Shown here: positions 9,362 through 20,436 of the stretch, piece by piece
How the letters are laid out: every line of letters starts with the position of its first letter
Numbering within the stretch: position 1 is the first letter of the stretch
NCBI GenBank assembly: GCA_031213475.1
Contig: JARUPZ010000006.1
Coordinates: 2,757,501-2,821,500, forward strand
Reading direction: 5' to 3'
DNA length: 64,000 bases
DNA from: Nereocystis luetkeana
Taxonomy: Eukaryota > Sar > Phaeophyceae > Laminariales > Laminariaceae
The notes under the pieces: model-generated
The model's input: only the letters and a program-made list of their open reading frames with translations
Database searches by the model: none
Told to the model about the DNA's origin: nothing
Translations under genes and position numbers: made by a program

Positions 9362-9756
9362 AACAGACAAATCGGAAAAATGGGAACGAAGCCTAAAATG
9401 AGAACCAAGCCGTATCTCCAGAACCATGTGGTGTATCAGAGAACCAAAATGATCCTGCGAAACCCCTTGGCCAGCCCTGTGAGAGGAGCTCGTCAGAACG
9501 GTCAAGCTCCATCTCGTGCCTTCGGGTGGGCGCAAAAAGCGATATACGCTGGCTCTATTGTGATTTCTCTAGATGCTGGCTACCGCGGCGATGCCGAGGA
9601 CTTCCAGCCTGAGCGACAGCTCATTTGAAGGCTGCTGTACAGCTCCACAGGACTGTGAACTTTTTTTCTTGGAGTTGTACACAATTGGTTTGCTTTCTAA
9701 AAAAAAACGTCCGTTCGCATTTTTTGTTTCGTTCCCATTTTTCCGTTTTGTCTGTT
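9362..9756 (-). mobile_element. 395-bp MITE, copy 2
   Basis: Exactly the length of copy 1 (5006-5400), in reverse orientation and nearly identical over its whole length. It is flanked by TTTA at 9358-9361 and 9757-9760. The 82-residue ORF inside is a shadow reading that is also open in copy 1 by similarity, with no known domain. Confidence 0.85.
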
Positions 9757-9760
9757 TTTA

Positions 9761-10217
9761 GTCGACGGCGACATATAATACGTGGAGGATGTATCCACAG
9801 TATATACAGTATTCATACGACTATCAATCTAATCGTTCATGGGACTGAAGGTCGCACGGCAAAAACTCTCTAGATCCTTGGGTCCATCGCTCCTCTTGTT
9901 TTCACAAGCGTGGAGACGTTTAACTTTGGCCCCACACATCCCTACACACGTACGGGATGAGTGTCCCCTAATATCGGAGCAAAAGTAATGTTGTTGGGAA
10001 GCCGTGCAGCTGTGCAGTGTACGGCAGGTTACTATTCGGGGGTAGATAAAATCTACGTGGAAACAACTGAGGGCGCACAACGAGATTGATAGCGGGTTGC
10101 TATGGTCTCCAAGTACCCGATACGTTTAAATTCCACTTGTTTTCACCCGTTCGGGTCTTCTTACCCGGTACGTGGGCGTTTCACTGGCTTCCCTTGGCCA
10201 TATACTCATTAGCTTCC
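9761..10217. other. Non-coding spacer
   Basis: No ORF with recognisable content, no RNA gene and no repeat shared with the window. Confidence 0.5.
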
Positions 10218-10218
10218 A

Positions 10219-10503
10219 CGCACAAAATTAGTCCGTCAACTATAGGAAATAAGAACGGACAACCTAGGCGATGGGAATGTTTGCAAAACTGTTATATGAT
10301 GTGATCGTGTTCTTAGTATAATCCCACGTTTTATTTTTTTATACTATGTTATAGATCCCGCGCACATAATTAGTCCGTCAATTTGAAGAAATAGGAACGG
10401 ACAACCCAGCGATGGGAATGTTTGCAAAACTGTCATATGAGGTGAGCGTGTTATTTCTATAATCCCACGTTCCATCTTGCATACCAGGTACTATGTTATG
10501 GGG
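10219..10503 (+). repeat. Tandem duplication of a ~140-bp unit
   Basis: Unit 1 is 10219-10359 and unit 2 is 10361-10503. Both share ATTAGTCCGTCAA, GAACGGACAACC and CGATGGGAATGTTTGCAAAA blocks at the same spacing. Near their ends unit 2 has TACCAGGTACTATG where unit 1 has TACTATG. Confidence 0.8.
10482..10490 (+). repeat. TACCAGGTA scar in tandem unit 2
   Basis: The paralogous unit 1 has only TA at this point (ATACTATGTTAT near 10341). The flanks align on both sides, leaving a 7-nt gain. Confidence 0.75.
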
Positions 10504-10828
10504 TACTCGTTATATGCATACATCCACATGGTTTTGATGTTGCCTGCCTTGTAGGAGGCTGATTCGTGTGATATGCTGTGATTTATTCACGCTGCCGATG
10601 GTGTTCTGCCTGTTTGTTTCGTCAGGCTTTGGGACGATACTTGTCTGGTCAATGCATGCCGGCATACTCGTTGCTCGTGCTCCGTTTGCCTGTCGCTCGT
10701 GCTCGTATGTTCGCTCGTCTTTCATGATCGCACACACATGCATGTTTGTTAATAAATGACTGCATGCGATTGACCACATAGTGTCTTCAAAACCAAATGC
10801 AACCGACAGGTGTCGATACTACTGTTAC
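10504..10828. other. Non-coding spacer
   Basis: No convincing gene. The short ORFs on both strands here have no recognisable domain. Confidence 0.45.
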
Positions 10829-11261
10829 GATTCGGTTGACCGTTTCAGGAGTTATGATGACATAGAGGCGTTTTCATATTGTAGCTCCATTCCGGACGGA
10901 AGGTTTCATCCCCTTTCCGTCTCACTCAGTTCCCGCGACCATCGCCACGGTCACGGAACAAGCAATCACTTACCATCTAGCCATCTCCAGTTTGAGCCTC
11001 TTCAAAGAAGAACCACAAGCTCGCCCTACTCTCCTCGAGACCTAGGAGCGCACCTCTCGACTCGGTCGGACTCAAGCTCTGCTCTGTCACTGAGGTTGGT
11101 CATTCATGTCTCGTCTTTGTGTTCTCCTTTCGGGTTATGCATCTCTGAGTGGTAACCTGTGGTCCACAGCTGGCACTCCTACCAACTATTGGAGAACCCT
11201 ACATGTGTTGCCTTGAGACAATGACTTGAGACCTCTGCCCAGGCAGCCAGCATCCGTTTCA
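10829..11261 (+). repeat. Dispersed repeat E, copy 1
   Basis: About 430 bp that recurs in the same orientation at 56289-56725. A reading frame ending in ..SEW-stop is open in both copies. However, most of the base differences I read between them change the amino acid, so I see no sign of protein constraint and treat it as a non-coding repeat. Confidence 0.75.
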
Positions 11262-11548
11262 CTACCTCCGTTCCCCTCGCTGCCTCGGCAAGGAATGCTG
11301 CGAGGCATGCCCTATCAGGCTAATAGGGAGTGGGGTAGGTCTTCCTGGCGGGTGTAAGGCCGGACTCACCCTCAAGAAGTGATACCTTCTTGCTGCTGCC
11401 TGTGGCCGCGAGGCTCAGGCGGCAGTAGAGTTGGGTCGTACGTGGTGCGTCAGGCACGGAGACCTACGATTGGCGCGTCTTTTTTAGGCAGCTGCGGCAG
11501 AGCAGCAATGCTAAATCGCGGTGTCTGTGCGCGGAGGCAGGAGCAACC
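11262..11548 (+). repeat. Dispersed repeat E', copy 1
   Basis: About 285 bp that recurs at 42425-42705 (shared blocks GCTGCCTCGGCAAG, GAGTTGGGTCGTACGTG, GGCAGCTGCGGCAGAGCAG). Here it abuts repeat E, whereas each occurs alone elsewhere, so the two may be halves of one element. Confidence 0.7.
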
Positions 11549-12214
11549 ACAGGCCACACTACGGCACAGTCTTTTGCGCCGGTAGGAGGCTGGATTCAAC
11601 GACGAGGGAGGAGGGAGACTGAGCGTCGACGTGCGGGGAAGAGACGGATTGACCTCCCCCTCTTGCGCGAGAATGTTTATTTTCCAGATTAGAACCGCTA
11701 GTGCGAGGAGCTTTTTGTTTTTCAGGATGACAGAGAAAGGGAATCGACTGGAGGGGAATGGCAACGAGTGCACGCGCGAAGTAGCGGGTGGATCGGGCCA
11801 AGGCTATGAGGCGGCCATGAAGAGCGGCAGGAAGGCGGTGCATGGAGACCCATGATCTGCGCGCACACTTTCATCACGAGAAAAGCAGTCATAGTTTGTT
11901 TTTTCCTGGTATTGTTTTTCACGAGGCAGAATAGTATCTACCCGTACTTGTTATAAACGTCGTCACTGGTCTTGTAGTTTAACGAGTTGTATACCCTTCA
12001 TGGGGAATAGCCTACGCAATTATCAGGGACGTGGTATCATAACTGTGCTGCACCTTTTTCTGTCAGACAGTCCCGCAAGAGATGGCGATCGTTGATATTC
12101 GTGTGGTAGTAAGGTTCGATTGCTCCTTTTTTCACTGCTTATCCGCGAGTCTTCACTCTGACAGCACTCCAGATAGCAGGCAGGTGTGTTCCCATTTCGT
12201 TTTCACGACTACCG
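11549..12214. other. Non-coding stretch
   Basis: Several short overlapping ORFs on both strands but no domain, no splice-supported model and no shared repeat. Confidence 0.45.
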
Positions 12215-12509
12215 GGCGTTTCGTACGGTGCAGGCAGCACTTCAGACAGCATCCGCTGTAGTCGGCAGCCACGAGTTGGTTAGTGGTGGGAACGGTACTC
12301 TATGTTATAGTCGAGAGGATATACCCGCGGCCATGTTAGTTCAGTTTTGCACATTTGTTTTATCTTGTGTGCGCTTTTTTCGTCTCGTGTATTTTGAGGC
12401 ATCCGAATTTTCGTTTTATTTTTTTTTCGGATCTTCCCAGGACTCCAGCACCTTTGTGTGACCACGGACTCCTTCGTCAGAGAGTTATTAATGTGAGAAC
12501 AACAACAAC
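12215..12509 (+). mobile_element. Family C retroelement 3' end, copy 2
   Basis: Close match to 31377-31748 (GTGCAGGCAGCACT, CATCCGCTGTAGTC, ATATACCCGCGGCCATGTTAG, GACCACGGACTCCTTCGTC). It ends TTAATGTGAGAACAACAAC. A 5'-truncated family B LINE starts immediately after the AAC tail. Confidence 0.8.
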
Positions 12510-13457
12510 AACGTAAGACGACGGTACGCAGACGTAGGCTCTTGTTTGCGGGCTTTGTGGCACGCATGGGACAGGAGCGTCTGCCGAAGAGGGTGATGTT
12601 TGGGGAAATGGGTGGGGGTAAGGGTTACTCCGGAGGACAAGAAAGGGAATGGATGAGGGACCTTGAGGAGGACCTCAAGGAGTTCGGCATCAAGCTCGAA
12701 GGGTGAGGTGAGGCAGAACAGAAAGCCGGCAGATGGTTCCGAGGGGTCGAAGAAGGGGCGGAGGCCTTCATGCGGAAAAGGCATACATATGAGAAGGAGG
12801 CATCGGCAGAACGGCATAGAATAGCGGCAACCACGACCACAGCCGTTGACGCTAACGCGAGTGCGCAGCACGGCAGGGAAGAGGGGGGGGGCAAAGGGGG
12901 ACGAGGGGGAATGGGGGAGGGAGGGGGGGGAAGCGGCTTCCCCAACAGACTGAAGCCTGGTCATGGCCATCATCGTCATGATGCACTCCCTTCTATGGGA
13001 CTCGAATAACTAGCATGGTGCCACCTGGGCAACTTTGCGTGTCTGTATGCTCCAGTGCCTGCCTTTCGTATTTGCTTTCCCCCCAACCCGTGATTATCGC
13101 TTTTTTGTCCCTTCTTTTTTTCATATTTCTTTCATTCCCGTTCGTACCTCTTTGTGTCTCTGCTCGTATGGTCCGGTTTGCCTTCTGTGCGTTTTTTTAT
13201 CTGTTTCTGTTTTTTTTGTTTTTTGTTTTTTTTGCTTCGCTCCATCTTCATTTTTTTTTGTTTTTCTCTGCTTTTAAAACTTTCCTTTTTGCTTCCCTGG
13301 TGTCCGCAGTGGTGGAGTGCGTATACTAGTTTCTTGTTTTTTCCTCTGTTTTATATGAAGTATTTATTCCACTCCAGAGTGATTGGAGCCTGTCCTGCGA
13401 CCACGGACTGCATTGTATTGTGAGTTAAGGGGAGGGTAACAACACAAAACAACAACA
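12510..13457 (+). pseudogene. LINE family B, copy 3 (C-terminal fragment plus 3' UTR)
   Basis: Begins within the coding block [15 protein letters not shown] and continues through the C-terminal part of the family B protein to about 12940, then the 3' UTR with TGCGACCACGGACTGCATTG and a short AAC-type tail. An in-frame TGA at about 12703 replaces a sense codon of the other copies. 5' truncation is the usual result of incomplete reverse transcription; the insertion point is the AAC tail of the family C element. Confidence 0.8.
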
Positions 13458-13479
13458 CGCCAACGGTGCAGTACGTACT

Positions 13480-13640
13480 AATACACGCAGGCTCTCGTGG
13501 AACGTTTGCTCGGTTAGGTGATAACGGAAACTAACAATGTCGAGCCTTACGTAGTTTGGGCATACATAACCACACTATGAAACGATGAACCCCTGGAAAC
13601 CACGTGCATTGTCGGCTGGCAAACATGGAAGTTTCAAGAA
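13480..13640 (+). repeat. Repeat also found inverted at 63825-63990
   Basis: Shared blocks include CTCGTGGACCGTTTGCTCGG-like and TAACGGAAACTAACAATGTC. In both loci the segment flanks a LINE A-type 3' end, so it may be part of a related element. Confidence 0.6.
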
Positions 13641-13645
13641 ATCCA

Positions 13646-15620
13646 CGTGTGTGTGTGTGTTCTTTACATTAAACCGTTCTTTCTACCCCTACCCGTCGAC
13701 ATCAAGCACAACCAGTGCCCGTGCAGATTCTCCAACCCTAGAAGAGATACAAGTTCCATGGTCACAAAGCTACCTACAGAGATACTACGTTGCCACGTGT
13801 GCAGTATGCACTGCTGTGGGCAATGCAAAGCTATGCCATCATATTATTATTAGATACGACAGGGACGACATACACAATCTATGAAATAGTGAAACAAAAA
13901 GAAACAATCAAAGATAAAACGAAATAAAGTAGACAAATCGAAAGAGAAAAAGAAAAACAAATGAAAGCAGAAGCTAGGAGAAACAATCTGTCGTGCCCCC
14001 CCCCGCAGGCGAGGTGGTCAACACTTAAAAAAAAAGGAGCTGGAAAAAAAGAAAGAAAACAACAAAAACACCACTGCTTGTAGACAAAGTATGACAAAGA
14101 CCCGAGGAAAAAAATAGCGAAGGAAAAATAACAAGGGGGAAATAACAAGCAGACCAAAGCCCAAAGCACCTCCTAGGTGGCGGCAATAGTTTGTTGTACG
14201 AGTAGTGTAGCCAGGTTCTCCCTGCTAATCCGCCTGGTACCTTGCTACCCAGACTGCCGTCTGCGCCCTGCGTTCGTCAACTATGCCCAGCCCCTTGGCG
14301 TCAGACAATACGAAACGAGCAGAGCAGGTTCGTCATCTAACCACGCCACACGGCTCCTTCAGTACGGTTTATCAATTAGAAAAGAAAGAGAAAAAAACGA
14401 TATATATAAAATTCACGGAGGGTCAGCACAAGAAAGAAAAAATACAAAACAAAGAGAGAAGACAAGGGAAGACCACGTTCAACCCAGCTGCATCAGTTGG
14501 TAGCAATAGTAGTATGGTCATGTTCTACTTCCTAGTCGACTTGGAGCCTTGCTACCCTGTCTGCCATCTCCTTCCTGCTTTCGTCTACCGATGTTTGCCT
14601 TCTACCCCTCCTGCCCCCCCCCCCTCTCCGCATTCCCTTGGTCGGGCTTTATGCCACTTCTCCTGTTGCCCCCTCCACCCCCATTCCCTTGGATACCATC
14701 CACGGTGGATGCGCGGCGCTGCCTACTCATCTCAGCGTTAGCCTTGTGCCACCTCACCATGAACCGTTCGGCTGCTTCAAGGATCCCCCGGTACCACTTC
14801 CCCGCCTTTTTGGCTGCAGTGGACCACAACGCGGTCTCAACTCCAAACACCAAGGGGGCAACTTCCGTTGACCCTTCGGTGGCTCGGAACTCCCTAAGGT
14901 CTTCGACTATGCATCTATGCCAAGTCTTACACTCTTCGATCTCGGGTTCTTCCCACCAGTTATCGTCCCGATCATTACCCGACTGGGTAATCGCTCCTTG
15001 CTTTGCCGTGCTACGCCCCCCGCAAAGAAGAGCCGCCGTTTACGAATGGTCGTTTCGATGCTCTCGCAACGTGTGATCTTGAGGGCCTTCGCGTACGAGA
15101 GGGTGGCATGATCAGTACGAAGTCGGCGCTGGAAGCCAATGACTCTCAACAGGAATGAATGGTGGCGAGCCGTTCAAAGATTGGCAAAGTGTTCCGTTGT
15201 GAGGGTCCACGTCACACATCCGTACAGCAGGGTCTCAATCACTTCGGCTTGCGGACTCTAAGGATAAGGGGGGCGGTCGTCCTCTCATACAACTCCGGGC
15301 CGAACCGTTTGAGGCATGCTCGCACGAGGCGGATCCATCGGTCGATTTCGAGCGAGAGCGCAGCGTTTTCGTGGATAACGCCGCCTAGGTATAAGAACTG
15401 GGTCGTCTGCTTATACCTCTGGCCTGCCACTTCGATGACGAGTGGTGGCGCGAAGATTGTCTGGTCTGGTGTTTGTAGGACCATTGTCTCTGTTCTATTT
15501 TCCGACACCGTGAGGCCTGCTGCTTCGAAGACAGTCACGATGACTGTCATCATTTACCCGAGCCCTTCAGCCGATTTCGAGACAATTCCTGCATCATCGG
15601 CGTACAACATGCCCCATACC
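13646..15620 (-). mobile_element. LINE family A, copy 2, 5' truncated and decayed
   Basis: Carries the GT/CA tail (13646-13660), a full-length-type 3' UTR (to about 14530) and the coding region back to the catalytic [13 protein letters not shown] block, where similarity stops at about 15620. The C-terminal coding part is broken into at least four reading frames (14853-14602, 15149-14907, 15553-15239, 15790-15554). It abuts a tRNA-derived SINE at its truncated 5' edge. Confidence 0.85.
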
Positions 15621-15740
15621 AGCCGGTCGCCCCGGTGGTTCAAGTGGTTAACCTTGAATTCTACTTGTTTGAGTCCTGGGTTCGAGCCCCAGGTGGGTCG
15701 GACTTTGACTTTATTTGCAAAAATAAAAAAAGGTTTCAAT
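15621..15740 (+). mobile_element. tRNA-derived SINE-like element 1
   Basis: Has a Pol III A box (TGGTTCAAGTGG, 15636-15647) and a canonical B box (GGTTCGAGCCC, 15679-15689) at tRNA-like spacing. A CTGGG/CCCAG T-arm is intact and an A-rich tail follows (15717-15733). The acceptor stem does not pair properly, which argues against a working tRNA gene. A second element with the same AGCCGG start lies on the minus strand at 30112-30242. Confidence 0.6.
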
Positions 15741-15773
15741 CGTTGAGAGCGCCTTGCAGCGTGGGTAGGCACA

Positions 15774-15964
15774 ATTCGATGCGAGTCCACGAGGGAAGAA
15801 ACGGCTGAAATCTTCTCGCGATAAAAATCAAGGCACGTACCGTAGCGGGAAGGGGGGAGAAGAGCCTGCTATGTAACCCCGGATCTGAGTTACGAGTTGG
15901 AAGGAGAGAGAGGAGAAGATGTGCGAAGATAATGAATGGGATGAGAAAAAAAAAAGAATAAAAG
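15774..15964 (+). repeat. Dispersed repeat R, copy 1
   Basis: Matches 33055-33230 in the same orientation (ATTCGATGCGAGT, ATCTTCTCGCGATAAAAAT, CCCCGGATCTGAGTTACGAG). No coding content recognised. Confidence 0.7.
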
Positions 15965-16447
15965 ATACATATGTTGCGATGACTGTGGTGTAGTTTGTGA
16001 CCACAGGAAAATCTCTCTTTAGGACCAAATAAAGGGCACGGACACTGGTTGGGTTGGATGTCTACGGGTAGAAAGAATGGTTTAAGGTGAAGAACACATA
16101 CACAGTACGTGCAGAGTACGAGCGGAACACATACGGCCGCATTACCGTATTCATCCCGACTGCTGTAAAGTATGTATAGTATATTCAGCATACCAAGCTG
16201 GTATGACGTCACACTGGATACGGTTGGCACGACGCACACATTCCGTCCAAGAGCGGAGAGAGATAGCAATGCGACACCAACGGATAATAAAAACCTATCA
16301 ACCTAGTGGCACCGGGCATATTTGTACTGGTAGTTACAAACCACCCGTCACTAGATTATCGATTACCAAGATGTCAACACAGATGTTTGTATCACCGAAT
16401 CGGGGATCACACACAAAAAGAGTTGCAATCCCATGCCGCACAGCAAA
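15965..16447 (+). repeat. LINE A-related 3' end plus flank, duplicated at 63337-63805
   Basis: 15965-16100 is a diverged relative of the LINE A terminus (TGTGACCACAGG, GACACTGGTTGG, GGTAGAAAGAATGG, then ACACATACAC). The next 350 bp also match the inverted copy at 63337-63680, so the duplicated unit extends past the LINE end. Confidence 0.65.
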
Positions 16448-17191
16448 AAAATACAAGTCCGCAAGGGCGACCCAGCCTACCCCCCCATTGTTTTGCTAGA
16501 GGAGTACCCCACAGCAAGAAAATAACCGGCCGCACATTAAACACAGACGAGATGTGAAGTGGTCGAAAATAGAAAAATTCGAGAGTCACGCCTGAGGCGA
16601 AGAACGGCCGCAAACAAACGAGAGTCACACCTGAGGCGAAGGCCGGCGGCAAACAACCGTCAAGGCGTGCGCGGGAACGAAAAATAAATCGGGGGTCAGG
16701 ACGGAGAGATTCGTGGCCTTCTTTTCGTTTTTGGTTCTGCCTTATCGCGAGTCTGTGATGGTGGCTACCTGTCGTGACTACTGTCTCCTGATAAGTTATG
16801 CATGGTTACTGCTGTAAACGGCAGTAATGCTACCAGAATATATGTACTCTATCGTAGTTTCTACGTGTATCCCTCGCCGCTGGTACCCATCAGACTCCAT
16901 CATAACGGACAGAACTCGGGGCTTGATACTTAGCCACCCACCATATTCCATCAAGGATGAGCTCGGGCAGAGACACTGATGCCCCCCAGGGAAAACCTCG
17001 GGCCCCGATGCTTGGGCCCCATTCCGCCCAGGAGGACTGTCGGCACCAGTTATTCGGAATTTCGTTCCGCCCGGGAGAAAACACGGGCCCACGTGCTCGG
17101 GGCCGAACAAATTCCCTGGTTACCGATCTCTCGTGTCCCCGCCAGACCTCATGACCTTTGTTCTCCAATTTCCCCCTCTCTCTGTCATCTG
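16448..17191. other. Non-coding stretch with a short direct repeat
   Basis: 16580-16650 contains two copies of a ~38-bp unit (GAGAGTCAC.CCTGAGGCGAAG). Otherwise overlapping ORFs on both strands with no recognisable domain. Confidence 0.45.
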
Positions 17192-17530
17192 CCTGGGTTC
17201 ATCATGTTACAGCTGACCTCCTCTTGTGTGCCACTATCGCCTCGGTCTCACCTCGATAGCCAGCTGTTGTCGGTCGTTGAGAGAGTCCTTGTGAGGATTT
17301 CCTCCGTACCTCGCTCCTGAACCCTCTCTGGCCACGGGGTGGCCAGGCGCCACGAGAGTTGAGTGTTGATATTGCTCAGCGAATGGGTGGTGGGCAAGCA
17401 GCAGCAGCAGCCGTCGCCGAAGCCGAAACAGCAGCAACGCCCGGCAAAAGGAGAACCGGCAGGTGTAGGAGACGCGTCACGAGAATCAGGGATGCCCGTA
17501 CCTGGCCGAAGCTCGTTCAAGTTACTTAGT
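17192..17530 (+). repeat. Composite repeat matching two parts of 60.3-61.1 kb
   Basis: 17192-17390 matches 60268-60449 directly (CACCTCGATAGCCAGCTGTTG, CTCTGGCCACGGGGTGGCCAG). 17395-17525 matches 60962-61092 in inverted orientation. In that second part both loci can encode an alanine-rich stretch followed by (V/A)RTWPKLV. Confidence 0.65.
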
Positions 17531-18179
17531 TTTCGTGGAGCATTATTCGACACCACAAAAACTGGGGGGTGATGTTAATGTCAGGTCCCCTGTACCAACA
17601 TGCCAAACATATATATATGGGGAAACCCCTTGGTCACACGTCACACGTTACCAACTTCAAGGCGTCCGTCCCCTCAAAAGGGACTCCTGTTGTTGTTGTT
17701 GTTTCGTTTTGTTTTTTGTTCTCACATTAACTCACAATTCAATGCAGTTCGTGGTCGCAGGACAGGCTCCAAAATCTCTGGAGTGGAAGAAATACCTCAA
17801 GTAAAAACAGAGGCAAAAACAAAAAACAAGCATACGCACTCCACCACTGCGGACACCAGGGAAGCAAAAAGGAGACTATTAATAGCAGACAAAAACCTAA
17901 AAAACGAAGATGAAGCTAAGCAAAAAAAAACAAACCAAAACAAAAACAGACGCAGATAGCAAAACGCAAAAAAAAAGGCAAAACGGACCATACTAACAAA
18001 GTCACAAAGAGGTACAAACGGGAATGAAAGAAAAATGAAAACAAAGAAGGGACAAAAAAGCGATAATCACGGGTTGGGGGGGGGGGGAAATACGAAAGGC
18101 AGGCACTGGAGCATACAGACACGCAAAGTTGCCCAGATGGCACCATGCTAGTTACTTGGATCCCAAAGAAGGTAGTGCA

Positions 18180-20436
18180 TCATGACGATGATGACCATAA
18201 CCAGGCTTCAGTCTGTTGGGCAGACCGCCTCCCCTCCCCCCCCCCGCCATTCCCCCTCGTCCCCCTTTCGCCCCCCCCCTCTTCCCTGCCATTCTGCACA
18301 CTCGCGTTAGCGTCAACGGCTGTGGTCGTGGTTGCAGCTATTCTATGCCGTTCTGCCGATGCCTCCTTCTCATCTGTATGCCATTTCCGCATGAAGGCCT
18401 CCGCCCCTTCCTCGACCCCTCGGAACCATCTGCCGGCTTTCTGTGCTGCCTCGCGCCAACCTTCGAGCTTGATGCCGAACTCCTTGAGGTCCTCCTCAAG
18501 GTACCTCATCCAGTCCCACTCCTGTCCTCCGGAGTAACCCTTACCCCCAACCATCTCCCCAAACATCACCGTTTTCGGCAGACGCTCCTTTCCCATTCGT
18601 GTCACAAAGCCCGCAAACAAGAGCCTACGTCTGCGTACCGTCGTCTCAACGCTTTCAGATGTTGCCCTGAGAAGCGCGCTAGCATAGGATAGAATGTGGT
18701 CTTCGCGCTTTCGTTTTCGCCACCCGATGCATCGGAGGAGCATCTTGTGGTGGACCTCCCGTGGCCTACCGTAATCAGTATTGCTCGGGCTCCAAGTAAC
18801 GCAACCGTAGAGCAACGTTTCGATCACCTCGGCTCTCAGCATTCGCACCTTCAGGCGTAGGCGCACACCCGGGCAGTCATAAATTTCCATCTTATACCGT
18901 CCGAAGCATGCCCATGCCCTCTGGAGTCGATGCGTTACCTCGACACTTCTGCCCGTCCAATCTGCGCTGATAGCCCCGCCCAGATAAACAAACTCGGTCG
19001 TTTGTTTGTACACTTGGCCGGCGGCGGTGACTGTGAACGGCACGTTCCCCCCATCTTTCGTTTGCAGACACATTATCTCCGTCTTGGCCTCCGAGACCGT
19101 CAGGCCGAAAGCGGCACATGCAAACACGATCACCGTCATCATCCTCTCCAGGCCGTTGGGTGATCTCGATACTATGCCTGCATCGTCAGCATAGAGCATA
19201 GCCCACAGTGTCTGGGCCTCTTTATCATTCCCCTGTCTGTCGGCGTGCCCGACCCGTCCCTTCCCCCTCTTCTTTTTCTTCTTCTCCTGCTTTTGTTGGA
19301 GTTGCACCAAGCTGTCCGTGATTGCTTTATCAGCAGCGAAACGTTTCTCCGCCACACGCAGCACCGCTGTAAAAAACATGTTGAACAACAATGGCGCGAG
19401 CACACACCCTTGCCGTAGGCCCTGTTTCACGTCGAACATATCTGAGCACTCGCCGTCATCCAGCCGCACGCATGCTCGCATGCCGTCGTGGAATTGGCGG
19501 ATAACGGTGAGCATTCTAGGGGGCACCCAAAGCGAGCCAAGACAGCCCACAGGAGGGTTCGGTCGACGGAGTCATAGGCTTTGGTGAGGTCGACAAAGCA
19601 CATGAACAGCGGAGTGTCCTTCATCCTTGCCAATTCCTGCAAGCGTCGCACCACGAACATCATGTCGGCCGTCGATCGTTCGGGCCTAAAGCCACACTGC
19701 TCCTCCGGCAGGATGCCTTCCCGTTCGCAATAGTCGCTGAGTCGGCGCGCGATGACTTTGAGGAGTACTTTGCCGGCATTCGCGACAAGGGAAATGCCAC
19801 GATAGTTACCACACTCCGTCCTGTCTTTCTTCTTGTGCAGCACCTTAATCGTTGCATCCCTCCATTGCTGCGGCACGACCCCTCCCCTCCACATAGCGAC
19901 GATAATCTCGTAGAAGCTCCCAAGGTGTCCGAGTCTCCCTCGTCGGCCAGGACCTTCAGAAGTTCAGCTGGGAGACCATCAGGCCCAACCGCCTTGTGGT
20001 TCGCCATCGCCCTGATCGCGTCTTCCACCTCGTATCTAGACGGGACGTCATCCAGCGGACTGCCCGAGGGCCAGACCTTGATCTCATCGACGATAGTCGG
20101 GTCGAGGGTCGATGACCTTGTGTTTAAGAGCTTATGGAACCACCTTACCCATCGTTCCCGGATGAGGCCTATGTCTCGTAGTAATCTACCTTCCTCGTCC
20201 CTGATGTACTGCGAATGGAAAGTCCTCTTTCCTTGCACATTCATCCCCTTAAGGTGCTTGTAGAACCCAAACTGATCACCTTCTTGGATACGCCTTTCGA
20301 GTTGATGGACGTATTCCTCGAAGAACTTCTGCACTCCGTCCGTCCTCGCACGTTTGAGCTGTTTAGTGGCAATCTTCACAGCTTTTCGCAGATTTTTGTC
20401 TTCTGGGTTAGCACGTAGTTGCTTCCTCGCATTTTC
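18180..20436 (-). pseudogene. LINE B reverse transcriptase and C-terminal region, frameshifted
   Basis: Three overlapping frames (20379-19660, 19894-19427, 19550-18180) together cover the reverse transcriptase and C terminus. Palm motifs are visible: [43 protein letters not shown] and [11 protein letters not shown]. The C-terminal part holds [11 protein letters not shown] and [15 protein letters not shown], as in family A, and ends in a glycine-rich tail. The breaks are single-base deletions by comparison with copy 2. An insert rich in [11 protein letters not shown] sits between the palm blocks and is absent from family A. Confidence 0.85.

Noticed and set aside
10781-11155. A conserved 124-131 residue protein (second copy at 56223-56618)
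   Set aside because: The open frame is shared, but most differences between the two copies change amino acids, so there is no sign of protein selection.
15621-15700. A tRNA gene
   Set aside because: A and B boxes and the T arm are good, but the acceptor stem does not pair and an A-rich tail follows; SINE-like is the better reading.
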